DNA from: Sipunculus nudus
Lineage: Eukaryota; Annelida; Sipuncula; Golfingiida; Sipunculidae
Direction: 5' to 3'
Assembly (NCBI GenBank): GCA_026874595.1
Contig: CM049312.1
Span: 72,450,429-72,514,428 of the forward strand
Length of the DNA: 64,000 nucleotides
Of the stretch, positions 36,467 to 49,747 are shown in pieces (the stretch's first letter is position 1; every line of letters starts with the position of its first letter). Under the pieces are notes generated by a model, which was given only the letters and a program-made list of their open reading frames with translations, did not search any database and was not told the DNA's origin. Made by a program: the position numbers and the translations under genes.

Positions 36467-36785
36467 AAACCGTGACAAATATTTTACGACGCCTTTATTT
36501 CATCATTTGAACATGCAATATGGAAGTAACAAAACGCTTGTCCGTGTACAAAGCCTATCAACGTATATACTAATATTAACAATATCAAGTTTAACATTAC
36601 TCTGTATCAATTATATGTGTGCTGATAGATAATAAAATGTTAGTCATGAAGTGCAGAAGTAACTAGAATACGGGTAGTCGACAAGCGACTACGTGTATCC
36701 GCCTAAATCAGAGTGGAACGGGTGAAGTGAGGCATGGATTGAGTGGCAAGGGGAAATAGAGTGAAGTGTTACATATTAGCATGGA

Positions 36786-37700
36786 TGTCTGCAGCCAAAT
36801 TGTGTATCTAGGTTGCCCCCCCCCCCCCCACCACAAAATCCAGAAAGCCGTCCAAGTTGTATACATATGCAAAATTTAAGGCAGATAAGTCAAACCACTA
36901 CATATATATGAGTGATTTTAGCCCGTGGCAGACAAACAGATGGACGCTGAGCAAAAATGGTTGCAGGTGGCGCCACCAGTTTTGCGTATGATAAAGAGCT
37001 ATGTGAGAACTATACACATGCAAAACTTTGGCCCAATCGGTCAAACGGTTCCCAAGATATGAGCTTGGATGTCTGCTGCATAAACTAGAATGCAGGTGGC
37101 GCCACCTGTCATAAAATCAAGAGAGATGTATGGGATGTATCAACCTGCAAAATTTTAGGCAGATATGTCAAATCACTGCCGAGATATGAGTGATTTTATC
37201 CCGTGGTAGACAAACAGACGGGAGCTGTGCAAAAATGGCTGCAGGTGGCGCCACCAGTTTTGCGTATGATAAAGAGCTATGTGAGATCTATACACATGCA
37301 AAATTTTGGCCCAATCGGTCAAACGGTTCCCGAGATATGAGCTTGGATGTCTGCAGCGTAAACGTGAATGTAGGTGGCGCCACCTGTCATAAAATCAGAA
37401 AAGCTATCCAGGATGTATACGCATACCGAATTTCAGGTGAATTAGTCAAGTCACTGCAGAGATATGAGTGATTTTAACCCAAGGAAGACGAACAGATGGA
37501 CACTGTGCAAACATGGTTGCAGGTGGCGCCCCATTTTGTGTATGTAATAAGGCTCTCCAAGGGCTACATTTGTGCAAAAAAAATTTCCTGATCGGTCAAA
37601 CGGTTCCCGAGATATGTGGGTTTATGTGTGGAAACAGATGCACAAACGGACGCAGAGCGCAGAGGAAAGGTCAGAGGTCAAAACAAAATCGGGGCGCAGC
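36786..37700. repeat. Tandem array, about 3.3 units of 278 bp with GGTGGCGCCACC palindromes
   Basis: The block CAGGTGGCGCCACCAGTTTT recurs at 36,963 and 37,241, and in altered form at 37,519, giving a 278-base period. A second block CAGGTGGCGCCACCTGTCAT lies midway (37,091 and 37,370). The 12-base palindrome also occurs at 32,391 inside the Helentron-like element. The array ends with GGACGCAGAGCGCAGAGG. It looks like the tandem core of a related non-autonomous element. Confidence 0.85.
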
Positions 37701-40700
37701 AGTTCACATGTGACCCGAACATAAGCCCGGGTTTCGTAAAATTCCGCCCAGCGGTTACGGAGGAACTCTCCGGACACCTACGCGGCGGCGGCGGCGGCGG
37801 TGGGCTGAAAACATAGTATCCGCAAAACTCTGTTTGGCGGATACAATAAAGCGCGTGCTGCAGTGATAGGACTACGGACAACAGTCTGGTCTTAAATAAA
37901 ATGATTGAGGTCCAGGATCAAACATGCGAGTCGTTCACTATTCAATGCAAATGGAACTTCTAGTTTCATGACGTAAGAAATCTGTTTATTTACTGTTAAC
38001 TACTAGCACAGAAGGAACTGGTGCATGTGTGAAAAAAAAAACCGCTCGACATACACACACACATACTGACCGATAGATTTTTAATAATATTCCACATAAA
38101 CATGCAGAATTAAATAACAATCCAAATAAAAGACCACAACATTTATGTCAATGGGTTACATTTTCAAAATCAAGTAAAACCTTTGGAGAGTTACATTACA
38201 AGCTAGTTTACAACATTTCTCACAGATGGCGGTAGGACAGTCCACACATATAGGTCAAGCAAACGTATTTCAAATCTCATTTTATTTTCATATAACATAA
38301 TTGCCTGTGAAAAAAATATTAATATAGATTTTACATAAAATAAGCCCAATTCCTGGAGGAAAAACATTTCTTCTATCTATTTTTCCACTAAAAACATGAG
38401 GTTGTGTGATTTGTTCAAAAACTATTGGCACATCTATGAGCACTGTCAACTCGGCAGTGACGGGAATCCCCTGTGACTAAAAATTCTAGATCTCAGTAAA
38501 AGCACAGTATTGCTGCCTCTGTCAGTCCAAAATTTTCAGCAGAGAATAAAACAACATGCATTACTAGATCTGAGTTGTTGATAAAATTCAGTCCATGATG
38601 TCACATGTGTACCAGCAAATCAAATCAGGACAAAGTCTGGGATCTGGATGAAATCCACCCATCACACAACAAACGCATATGTAATAGGTTTATTTAACCT
38701 ATATGGCCTCTGGCGTCAACAGCGTGTTAAAGGACATTGAAAGACTTTTCAAATGCAAAGGGCGATAGAAATAGAATATATGAACAGTAAGTAATATGGA
38801 TAAAAGCTACATATGTCCTTAGATTTAAAATATCAGTGTTACTTACAATGATATGGTGGTATATATGTACTGTTGTATGTAATTTTTGCAACTCTCAAAA
38901 TTGCATTCAACACTAACATTAGTGTTTTTTTTTACTGCACATAAGACTCTTCGAATGCTATATTAGTTTTAATTTCGAAATCAAAATATATGGTTAATAA
39001 TAATAAATAATATATATATAGCTTTTTTTTTGTATCTGAATGTTCTCACAATTACAATTCATCCTGGTTACTCTTCTCAAATGAAACACTGATGCGCTGC
39101 CGTTGTTCACTATAAAACACCTCACGAACGGGAAAGTGTATGACCTAATGATAATATTATTTAAACGGAAATTTTAATTTGAAGTGTCATCAGTAGGGAG
39201 CGCTAGTTTAAAGCCCCTTAATCTTCCCATAATTTCCCCTTTGTTTTTATTCAGCTCCGATTTGGTTAAGAAATTAAACATTCCTTGTATTACATTAATG
39301 GATATTCTATTGTTTTAGGCGTAGAGACCACCGGGAATATCTACAATATATTAACTAAATATGTGGGTGAAGTAGATATCTACCTATCTTGATTCTAATT
39401 TGCAATCCAAGCCAGGTGTTGTGGCCGTAGTAGGTTTATTCAATAAACTGTTTATTTATTATATCAATATCCTTAATTAAGAGGTACGTAGTAACAACTG
39501 GATTCTAGATTATGATAAGCCTGCACGCCATATTGAAACAATTACTTATTTTCCTCCCAGGTAGAATAAAATCAGTTCAAACAAAAGAACTATTATTCGC
39601 ACTAAAGCTCATTTTTTTTATTTAAGGATTATAAATGACGGTGCTCTAGGTACCTTTTTTGTCGGCTATACACGCAGCTGCTTTAAAGCTTAATGCTAGT
39701 ATGTTAATATTCAATATGAATTAACAAAGGAAAAGCAGAGACATTAAGGAATGTAATACAATAGTTAATATCTAAGACGCTTATGATTTAATAAGATAAC
39801 TTGTTTTATATTAAACATATATTTAATTATAGAGGATGGGAAAATTAATGTATAATAACTGGAAAGCACTCCGTGAACGTATATATCCCGCCAATGCATA
39901 TAATATTAATGAAATTAATTTAATTATTAGATTATATTGCCAACAAAGAATAAGTAATCAGGGCGAAATGTATTCTCCCCCCCCCCCCCCAAAAAAAAAG
40001 AATTAGTGAAAATCAAATAGAATGAAAACGGTTTGTGTTGTGAAAAACAAACAGTGTCCAATGGTTATCATTGTGGAAAGGCACTGAGCGGCCAGTGAAG
40101 AATTTAACGATTGGCCGAAAAGTATGCGTTCTTAGTTTCATCGAATGCCCAGCTCAACTAAGAACTTTAGGTTAAATTGCCACCCGGAGAGAAGACAGGC
40201 CACCCTGAGAGCACGATTTCATCTGCCATGACAAAGACAACACAGTGATGATTTATTTTACTCACTAGCCTATAAAATTTTAACGTTGTTTTTTGTCATG
40301 ATATTTGTCTACTGTGATACAAATATCTAAAAATAAATTTTTGGAAAAGCGGGCAATCGACTAATTAATGTCAATTTATTTCTTTTTCTTTTTTGAGCAA
40401 GTCGATTTATTTTACATGTTGTACGGAGAAAAGAAAAAGAGAGAAAGTTGACAACACGGATCATTATCCGGGTTCTCATTTTGACTTTAATACCATCGGT
40501 CCCGAATAGAAATGTCCCTTCTTTTACCAGCGGCGTGCATTCCAAAAAATTTCATCTAAATACATTTCTTTAAAATTATAAGAGTTAATTCACACGCCAG
40601 GCCGATGACATTGCTCCTACAACATTATTTGATGGCGAAGGGAACGACAAATTATTTAGAGAGCGCATACTCCCGCCAATGCCTGTTTCCACATTCAAGT

Positions 40701-41850
40701 TGGCCCCTGAATGATTTATAAGCATAATCAGCCCATAACTACCCACTTCACATTAATCCACTTTAATACACAAAACAACTTTAAATGATTTTTTACCAAA
40801 AAAATGGAAAACAAGGATATGCTTGTTGCAATCCCCTCTCCGTACAATCAATAAATATCATAAAATACGTTCTGAGATTTTGCCTTATGGGAAAACTGAT
40901 AAAACTGAATGTCAGTTGTCCTATGTTTATCGTTTAAGAATGGTTAAATTTAAAGAGTTCTCGAGATGTGACGTAACTGGGAAGGGTTTCTGAGACCATA
41001 AGACCATGAGCACAAACTCATTTGCGAGGGGCGTGGGGGTAAATACCGGCGTAATCATTATCATGTCATAGGGTGCAGATGATTCTGCAAAAACCACGGC
41101 TAGGTAATGAACGGGCCAAAATAATTACACTTGAAATTGCTTACTTCACCCAACGATATCATGTAAACATTTATTTGTTCAGTCTTGAATATTATGCAAC
41201 AGGTAACTTGAATAAAAACACGGCTCGTGGAACAGGCATTCTGGATGCGGTGGTGGCATTAAATTGGAGACGTCATTGTTTTAACTGTATGGTTTCCTAG
41301 GGGATTGACCAAGCTTCTTATTTAAAACAGATACAACCTCTGTGCGGAAATTTATATGTAAAACCCCCAGTGTTGATATCTTGAGCTCCCTGCATTCGAT
41401 GCTGGCAAAAAAAGCCAGCCCAACATACTTTTATTTGCAACAAAAACTAAAGTTCAAACAGAGTGCAATAGTAGGGTGATCCTGTGCTTTTGCTTTTGCG
41501 TCTCGTATAATTAAATGACTTTCATTAAATATATGTATTTTTAAGTTCTGCTAATTTATGGATGCATGTTTGAGAGTTCGTGTGTCTTTGCTTAACACTG
41601 AGGCCGGGAAGATTTAATTAAATGTTGTTTTTATTTTAAATGTTCTGTCTTGGTCAATATCCGGATTTGGATCAACAATAGGTTTCTTTTAAGGCCTCTT
41701 GCCATAACGGCTAGAGCCAACCAGAGCGGGTTTAATTATTCAATACTCTCCTTCAGAACCGCGTGACCTGAACAAAACTGATAAGATCGTTTATCTGCTG
41801 CTGCCATCTACTGATTAAATTGCGTACCATGAACAAAGCTGATAAATCGT
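37701..41850. other. Gene-less AT-rich stretch
   Basis: No exon or long ORF with recognisable content. A (CGG)n-like tract lies at 37,782-37,801 and a C run at 39,979-39,990. Part may be intron or intergenic DNA upstream of PAN gene 1. Confidence 0.45.
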
Positions 41851-41854
41851 TTAA

Positions 41855-43011
41855 AGCGGCTTCACACTGAATACGACCGAAAGAATATGACACAAACAAT
41901 TACTTCTGTGTCTCCGACTAAAAGTTTGTGTTATCCGAAAGTATCATTCACACCAAGACCGAACGATATTTTTTGGATTTCGATATGTCTTTAAAATAAA
42001 TGAGCACCTTGTTGTTTCAACAGAGCAGATGTAATTACAGCTTCTATATTTATCAGGGTTAAAATACGATTTGAATTAAAGTTTATGTAACCAGTTTAGT
42101 TTTCTTTATACATGATTTTCAAATCTGCCAATATGATTTGGAACAGTCTTGTTACAGTTTAGAAACGTGTTTTATATGCAAAACGTGGAACTGAAGTAAT
42201 GTGCTGATTTAGGACGTATTAAATAAGTAATTTTTCTATAAATTTTTATATTTATCGCGGCTTCTTTTATTTTCATTTTGGGTAAGGGTTTGGGATTTTG
42301 ATCCAATCCTTAGGTTATCTTTCTAATTTGTGTTTATAGCACTTATACAGCTAACTGATTATTATATTTTATATTTTATAATTTAACTTCTGTGTTGTTC
42401 ATATTCATCATTTCAAGGAATGAAGTGTATTTGTTGTGTTCTCTTACACATATAAAAAAAAGTCCATGCATTTTGTTCCCGACTGTAAATAAAAAATGAT
42501 CAAATCTTTTTTTAAAAATATAATCATTTATTTTCAGTAAAACTACATATCATATAAAAAGAAGCCTGATTCTGTATTAAAACTGATTTAAATGCGCAAA
42601 AATCATTCCAGCAAATAAGAAGTAATGAATATCTATTTAAATAAAATACATATGATTTAATAAAAAATCGCATCTTTCTGCTTATATTTCAATCATTTTT
42701 TTCTAACCGTGGACAAGGAAACGCCGATTATTTATTACACAGTGTTATATTTCAAATAAGTTTCGTACAAATGAACCAGTCTGGTTAAAAACGTTCAGGC
42801 TCTTTTGTGTTGAAGGTGAAAATAAGTCATTATTGTCCGATGCGAACGACAAAAATAGAACATTTTCTATTTTTTTTATTTATTACTTTTTTTGTTTGGA
42901 TATGATCGTTCGAATTAGATGTGTAGGAACCAATATGGGTTTTATATATTCGTTCATTCAGCAAATTTTCGATATAAAATTTGTTTGGACGCATCCGGTG
43001 GGAAACCGCCA
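41855..43011. mobile_element. TTAA-flanked MITE (piggyBac- or Kolobok-like)
   Basis: TTAA stands directly outside both ends (41,851-41,854 and 43,012-43,015). The ends are diverged inverted repeats of about 28 bases: AGCGGCTTCACACTGAATAC on the left and, as reverse complement, TGGCGGTTTCCCACCGGATG on the right. TTAA target duplication is diagnostic of piggyBac and Kolobok elements. The 1,157-base interior has no transposase. A 55-60 base direct repeat (TCTGCTGCTGC...CATGAACAAAGCTG) lies outside both TTAA sites. Confidence 0.65.
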
Positions 43012-43357
43012 TTAATCTGCTGCTGCATTCTACTATTCATATTGTGCGCCATGAACAAAGCTGTTAAAATATTGGTTATTTTAGGAACTCAGGATTGTTG
43101 AGATGCAATAATCATCGAATCTAAAAAGATCTGTAATTATTTTCTAGCAGCCAGCTTTGAATAGTTTTATTTTGACAGTTTTCCATAAAACCTTCAGTTT
43201 TTCATCCATACTGCTTGAAAGTAAAATTTAATAAATAGAGTTCAACATTTTATTAGTTTTTTTTTATATAATGACGTAGTGTTTACTAAATTCAACCTTT
43301 GTGAATATTGGTCAGGTTCGTCCTAAACTGCACCGCCAAATGAGTGGTCGTGCAACC

Positions 43358-46300
43358 CGTGTGGTGCTGATGACGGAATGGAGGTGTTACCAGGGTGGTG
43401 TTAATGACGAAGTGGATGTGTTACCAGGGTGGTGGTAATGACGGAGTGGATGTGTTACCAGGGTGGTGATAATGACGAAGTGGATGTGTTATCAGGTTGG
43501 TGATAATGACGGAGTGGATGTGTTACCAGGGTATTATTGGGGTGTGATGAAAAGGAGAGCCTTACATGACGTTCGGGGTTAAATATTAAAGTGGTCAATA
43601 CCTGATGCAGATGTGTGCGACAAAATGAACACATCGCCAATTTATGTTGGGTCAGGGAATATCTTCGAAAATGTTATATTCCTGGTGGGCTTAAGCAGCT
43701 CCCCATCCCCTTACCTCACCACAACATCTGAACCAAATATAGATATAGAAATATGGATGTGTTACCAAGGTGGTTATAATGACGGAGTGGATGTGTTACC
43801 AGGGTGGTGGTAATGAAGGAGTGCATGTGTTACCAGGGTGGTGGTAATGACGAAATGGATGTGTTACCGGGGCGGTATTAATGACGAAATGGTTGTGTTA
43901 CCAGGGTGGTGGTAATGACGGAGTGGATGTGTTACCAGGGTGGTGTTAATGGCGGAGTGGATGTGAAACCAGGCTGATTGTAATGACGGAGTGGCTGTGT
44001 TTCCAGGGCTGTGGTAATGACGGAGTTGATGTGTTACCAGGATGATGGTAATGACGGAGTTGATGTGTTACCAGGATGGTGGTAATGACTGTGTGGATGT
44101 GTTACCAGGATGGTGGTAATGACGGAATGGATGTGTTACCAGGATGGTGGTAATGACGGATGTTGTGTTTTACAAGGTTGGTGGTAATGACGGAGTGGAT
44201 GTGTTACCAGGATGATGGAAATGACGGAGTGGATGTGTAACCAGGATGGTGGTAATGACGGAGTTGATGTGTTACCAGGATGGTGGTAATGAACGAGTGG
44301 ATGTGTTACCAGGGTGGTGGTAATGAAGGAGTGGATGTGTTACCAGAGTGGGGGTAATGAAGGAGTGGATGTGTTACCAGGGTGGTGGTAATGGCGAAAT
44401 GGATGTGTAACCAGGGCGGTATTAATTACGAAATGGATGTGTTACCAGGGTGGTGGTAATGACGAAGTGGTTGTGTTACCAGGGTGGTGGTAATGAGGAG
44501 TGGATGTGTTACCAGGCTGGTGATAATGACGGAGTGGATGTGTTAACAGGCTGGTGATAATGACGGAGTGGATGTGTCACCAAGGTGGTTATAATGACGA
44601 AGTGGTTGAGTTACCAGGGTGGTGGTAATGAAGGAGTGGATGTGTTACCAGGCTGGTGATAATGACGGAGTGGATGTGTTACCAAGGATGTGATAATGAC
44701 CGAGTGGATGTGTTACCAGGGTATTGGTAATGGCGGAATGGATGTGTTACCAGGGTATTGGTAATGGCATAGTGGATGTGTTGCCAGGGTGGTGGTAATG
44801 TTGGAGTGAATGTGTTACCAGGGTGGTGGTGATGACGGAGTGGATGTGTTACCAGGGTGGTGGTAATGACGTAGTGGATGTGTTACCAGGGTGGTGGTAA
44901 TGACGTAGTGGATATTACCACCAGGGTGGTGGTAATGAAGGAGTGGATGTGTTACCAGGGTGGTGGTGATGACGGAGTGGATGAGTAACCAGGGTGGTGG
45001 TAATGACTGAGTGGATGTGTTACCAGGGTGGTGGTAATGACGGAGTGGATGTTTTAACAGTTCGGTGTTAATGACGAAATGGATGTGTTACCAGGGTGGT
45101 GGTAATGCCGTATATGATGTTTTACCAGGATGGTGGTAATGACTGAGTGGATGTGTTATCAGGTTGGTGATAATGACGGAGTGGATGTGTTACCAAGGTG
45201 GTTATAATGACGGAGTGGATGTGTTACCAGGGTGGTGGTAATGACGGAGTGGATGTTTTACCAGTTCGGTGTTAATGACGAAATGGATGTGTTTCCAGGG
45301 TGGTGGTAATGACGGAGTTGATGTGTTACCAGGGTGGTGGTAATGACGGATGTTGTGTTTTACAAGGTTGGTGGTAATGACGGAGTTGATGTGTTACCAG
45401 GATGATGGTAATGACGGAGTTGATGTGTTACCAGGATGGTGGTAATGACTGTGTGGATGTGTTACCAGGATGGTGGTAATGACGGAATGGATGTGTTACC
45501 AGGTTGGTGGTAATGACAGAGTGGATGTGTTACCAGGGTGGTGTTAATGGCGGAGTGGATGTGAATCCAGGCTGATTGTAATGACGGAGTGGCTGTGTTT
45601 CCAGGGTGGTGGTAATGACGGAGTTCATGCGTTACCAGGATGATGGTAATGACGGAGTTGATGAGTTATCACGATGGTGGTAATGACTGAGTGGATGTGT
45701 AAACCAGGCTGATTGTAATGACGGAATGGATGTGTTACCAGGGTGGTGGTAATGACGGAGTTGATGTGTTACCAGGATGGTGGTAATGACTTTGTGGATG
45801 TGTTACCAGGATGGTGGTAATGACGGATGTGGGGTTTTACCAGGGTGGTGGTAATGACGGAGTTGATGTGTTACCAGGGTGGTGGTAATGACGGAGTGGA
45901 TGTGAAACCAGGCTTATTGTTATGACGGAGAGGCTGTGTTTCCAGGGTGGTGGTAATGACGGAGTTGATGTGTTATCAGGATGATGGTAATTACGGAATA
46001 GGTGTGTTACCATGGTGGTGTTAATGGCGGAGTTGATGTATTACCAGGATGGTGGTAATGACGGAGTTGATGTGTTACCAGAATGATGGTAATGACGGAG
46101 TTGATGTGTTACCAGGATGGTGGTAATGACTGAGTGGATGTTTAACCAGGATGGTGGTAATAACGGATGTGGTGTTTTACAAGGTTGGTGGTAATGAAGG
46201 AGTGGATGTGTTACCAGGGTGGCGGTAATGACGGAGTTGATGTGTAACCAGGAAAGTGGTAATAACGGAGAGGATGTGTTACCAGGGTGGTGTTAATGGC

Positions 46301-47883
46301 GGAGTGGATGTGTTGCCAGAATCGTGGTAATGACGGAGTGGATGTGTTACCAGGGTGGTGGTAATGACGGAGTTGATGTGTTACAAAGATAGTTCTAATG
46401 ACTGAGTGGATGTGTTACCAGGATGGTGGTAATGACGGATGTGGTGTTTTATTAGGTTGGTGGTAATGACGGAGTGGATGTGTTACCAGGATGATGGTAA
46501 TGACGGAGTTTATGTGTTACCAGGAGGATGGTAATGACGGAGTTGATGTGTTACCAGGATAATGGTAATGACGGAGTTGATGTGGTACCAGGATGATGGT
46601 AATGACAGAGTGGATGTGTTACCAAGGTGATGATAATGACCGAGTGGATGTGTTTCCAGGGTATTGGTAATAGCGGAGTTGATGTGTTACCATCGTGGTG
46701 TTAATGACGAAATGGATGTGTTACCAGGGTGGTGGTAATGACGAAGTGGATGTGTTACCAGGGTGGTGGTAATGAAGGAGTGGATGTGTTACCAGAGTGG
46801 TGGTAATAAAGGACTGGATGTGTAACCAGGGTTGAGGTAATGGCGAAATGGATGTGTTACCAGGGTGGTGGTAATGACGGAGTGGATGTGTTACCAGGGT
46901 GGTGATAATGACGGAATGGATGTGTTACCAAGGTATTGGTAATGGCGGAGTGGATGTGTTACCAGGGCGGTGTTTATGACCAAGTGGATGTGTTACCAGG
47001 GTGGTGGTAAGGACGAAGTGGATTTGTTACCAGGTTGGTGATAATGACGGAGTGGATGTGTTACCAGGGTGGTGATAATGACGGAGTGGATGGGTTACCA
47101 GAGTGGTGGTAATGACGGACTGGATGTGTTACCAGGGTATTGGTAATGGCGGAGTGGATGTGTTACCAGGGTGGTGGTAAGGACGAAGTGGATGTGTTAC
47201 CAGAGTGGTGATAATGACGGAGTGGATGTGTTACCAGGGTATTGGTAATGGCGGAGTGGTTGTGTTTCCAGGGCGGTGTAAATGACGAAATGGATGTGTT
47301 ACCAGGGTGGTGGTAATAACGAAGTGGATGTGTTACCAGGGTGGTGGTAATGAAGGAGTGGATGTGTTACCAGAGTGGTGGTAATGAAGGACTGGATGTG
47401 TTACTAGGGTGGTGGTAATGACGAAATGGATGTGTTACCAGGGTGGTGGTAATGACGGAGTGGATGTGTTACCAGGGTGGTGATAATGACGGAGTGGATG
47501 TGTTACCAGGGTGGTGATAATGACGGAGTGGATGTGTTACCAGGGTGGTGTTAATGAAGGAGTGGATGTTTTACCAGAGTGGGGGTAATGAAGGACTGGA
47601 TGTGTTACCAGGGTGGTGGTAATGGCGAAATGGATGTGTAACCAGGGCGGTATTAATGACGAAATGGATGTGTTACCAGGGTGGTGGTAAGGACGAAGTG
47701 GATGTGTTACCAGAGTGGTGATAATGACGGAGTGGATGTGTTACCAGGGTGGTGGTAATGACGGAGTTGATGTGTAACCAGGGAAGTGGTAATGACGGAG
47801 TGGATGTGTTACCAGGGTGGTGGTAATGACGGAGTTGATGTGTAACCAGGGAGTGGTAATGACGGAGTGGATGTGTTACCAGG
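43358..47883. repeat. 34-bp minisatellite array, about 125 units
   Basis: The unit runs from GTGGATGTGTTACCAGGG through TGGTGGTAATGACGGA and is 34 bases long, with many point variants (for example GAT for GTG, GAAG for CGGA). Five units lie at 43,358-43,530. A 224-base non-repeat segment follows, then the main array from 43,755 to 47,883. As 34 is not a multiple of 3, frames change each unit and the open frames seen on either strand are not coding evidence. Confidence 0.97.
43531..43754 (+). repeat. 224-bp segment, copy 1, inside the minisatellite
   Basis: Non-repetitive sequence beginning GTATTATTGGGGTGTGATG. By eye it differs at about one base from the copy at 47,884-48,107 and has the same length. 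Confidence 0.95.
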
Positions 47884-48107
47884 GTATTATTGGGGTGTGA
47901 TGAAAAGGAGAGCCTTACATGACCTTCGGGGTTAAATATTAAAGTGGTCAATACCTGATGCAGATGTGTGCGACAAAATGAACACATCGCCAATTTATGT
48001 TGGGTCAGGGAATATCTTCGAAAATGTTATATTCCTGGTGGGCTTAAGCAGCTCCCCATCCCCTTACCTCACCACAACATCTGAACCAAATATAGATATA
48101 GAAATAT
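47884..48107 (+). repeat. 224-bp segment, copy 2, at the array's right edge
   Basis: Same sequence and orientation as 43,531-43,754. The one difference seen is GACCTTC in place of GACGTTC. To the right the sequence continues uniquely (TCCCTGGATTCC), so this is probably the original flank and copy 1 the derived one. Confidence 0.95.
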
Positions 48108-48477
48108 TCCCTGGATTCCTATAAGCCTATCCAGCTCACCAGAAATGTTGCGATAATATTGAGGCGGGCGGGTTATCACCGCTTCAACCTTCCAATTCGA
48201 CCTTTCATCAAAACTTTCGTCGTTGAGAGAAATAGGAGCATCTACTTGATTTCTAAAGGGAATGTCTTTCGTACAGGATTTTTTACCTCTTTTATAGACA
48301 GCATAACATGTATATAAATGTGAACATCTAAAGGGATGCATTTACTACCCACTCTCTCCTAATATATATATATATATATATACAGGCATCGTGCTCCAGC
48401 GTGCTTAACGTTTAGTTAACCTGCTCTACCTAAGCTGTATCGAGCACTTTTCTGCAAGCACTGAAACCTACTTAGGA

Positions 48478-48545
<68 letters not shown>

Positions 48546-49267
48546 ATATGGAGAGAGAGAAAATAGGTGTGTGTGAATAGACAGAGAGAGAGACAGGATG
48601 CGTGATTTAGAGAGATAGGAAGATATGGATGGGAACAATTATAAACAAACTGATGATATCGATAATATTCACGACACATAATACCTTTTGTCTTTTACTG
48701 AGGAAAAATATGTAAGAAAATCATTGGATCTTGTCCATAATTTAAGGATTCGACCATCGTCGGCTGATAGATGGCACCGCATTCGAAATCTGTCCCTGTT
48801 AATGGTTTACTAATAACAAAAGTTTCGCGTGTTCATACCAGATTTAATATAAATACATTGATTTTTAAAAGCGTTATCTTAATGATTGCGATTATGCACT
48901 TTGTCTGAAACACACCATGTTTATATTATACAATTCATTCAATAAAAATATGAGATAAGAATCCTTGATTTGAATGTGTTATGTAAAATACTGGTTATAC
49001 AACCAGTAAATAATAAACAAGTCAGGCAAATAAAATTTTCCAAAATCAGCCTGTCGATCGTAAAGCATGATTTCTGTAAAATGAAAAAGCAATCTGGATG
49101 CCAGGTAACAAATGTTAATATTCTATCACAGGTGGCGCTTTTGGTGTGGGACTTCAACGGTCACAGTGTCTGTCGTGTTTTTTTAGGTATACCTTTCGCA
49201 ACAATTGAGACTCAAAATAGCATTAGATTGATTTTCATATTAGACTTGCTTTAACATTTCTATATAC
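48108..49267. other. Gene-less stretch with microsatellites
   Basis: Contains (TA)n at 48,361-48,382 and 48,479-48,542 and (GA)n-like tracts to about 48,595. It lies 3' of PAN gene 2. Confidence 0.5.
48479..48542. repeat. (TA)n microsatellite
   Basis: About 31 TA units, followed by GA-rich sequence. Confidence 0.95.
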
Positions 49268-49352
49268 AGTGAAACCTCCCATGAAGACCATCTCTCTATC
49301 ACGACCACCCTGCTCAGACGACCACTTCGGTTGGTGTTGGCGAGATTTCACT
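49268..49352. mobile_element. Tiny 85-bp MITE-like palindrome
   Basis: Ends AGTGAAACCTCCC (left) and, as reverse complement, AGTGAAATCTCGCC (right) are inverted copies. AGTGAAACCTC-type ends are common in short invertebrate MITEs. The interior repeats a GACCACC motif. Confidence 0.5.
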
Positions 49353-49502
49353 TTATTCGTTAAGTCCTTTAAAAATTGTCTTGTGTAGCAGCTGCTTTTC
49401 TATCACAATAGCATTTCATAACACAATATTATATCAAATATATACACATTATATGATATCTATGATAACTTGTGACTCATGAGGCACTGCAGTTTAAATG
49501 TA

Positions 49503-49747
49503 TTATCCGGGTACGTAATAACCAGCTTTAATGTCGCGTTCATAACCGGGCAAAGTGTGGTCAAGTCGTTCCGTATTCAGCCAACAGGTGTCGCTAAAAG
49601 AAGAGAACGTGAAGCTCTGACACTTGTCTCTCTGCTGACAGGTGGCAGCACATATAATTTTGCTCCGCGTGCTGGTTTTTTCAGAGTCATTTCGGTGGAT
49701 GAGGTAACCCCGAGACATGAGAACCCATTTCTTCGAAACGCTTTCTT
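49503..49747 (-). CDS. Exon 3 of PAN gene 2: C-terminal PAN domain, intact
   Basis: Acceptor TGTATTTGCAG ends at 49,748. The first two bases complete a Glu codon from exon 2, the same phase as in gene 1. After a linker the PAN core shows IICAATCQQRDKCQSFTF, then SDTCWLNTERLDHTLPG and a TAA stop at 49,503-49,505. Cysteine spacing and the LDHTLPG/AGYYV end match gene 1 residue for residue, including the Trp that is TGA there. Together the three exons give 274 residues: signal peptide, beta-rich domain, PAN domain. No membrane anchor is seen, so the product is probably secreted. Confidence 0.85.

Noticed and set aside
43358-47883. Possible CRISPR-like array
   Set aside because: Units abut without unique spacers, vary freely, and the host is eukaryotic.
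43358-47993. Open frames of 61-106 codons in the minisatellite, with His/Pro/Ser-rich repeats
   Set aside because: The unit is 34 bases, so frames rotate each unit; the open frames exist only because of the repeat's composition and the flanking 224-bp segments.
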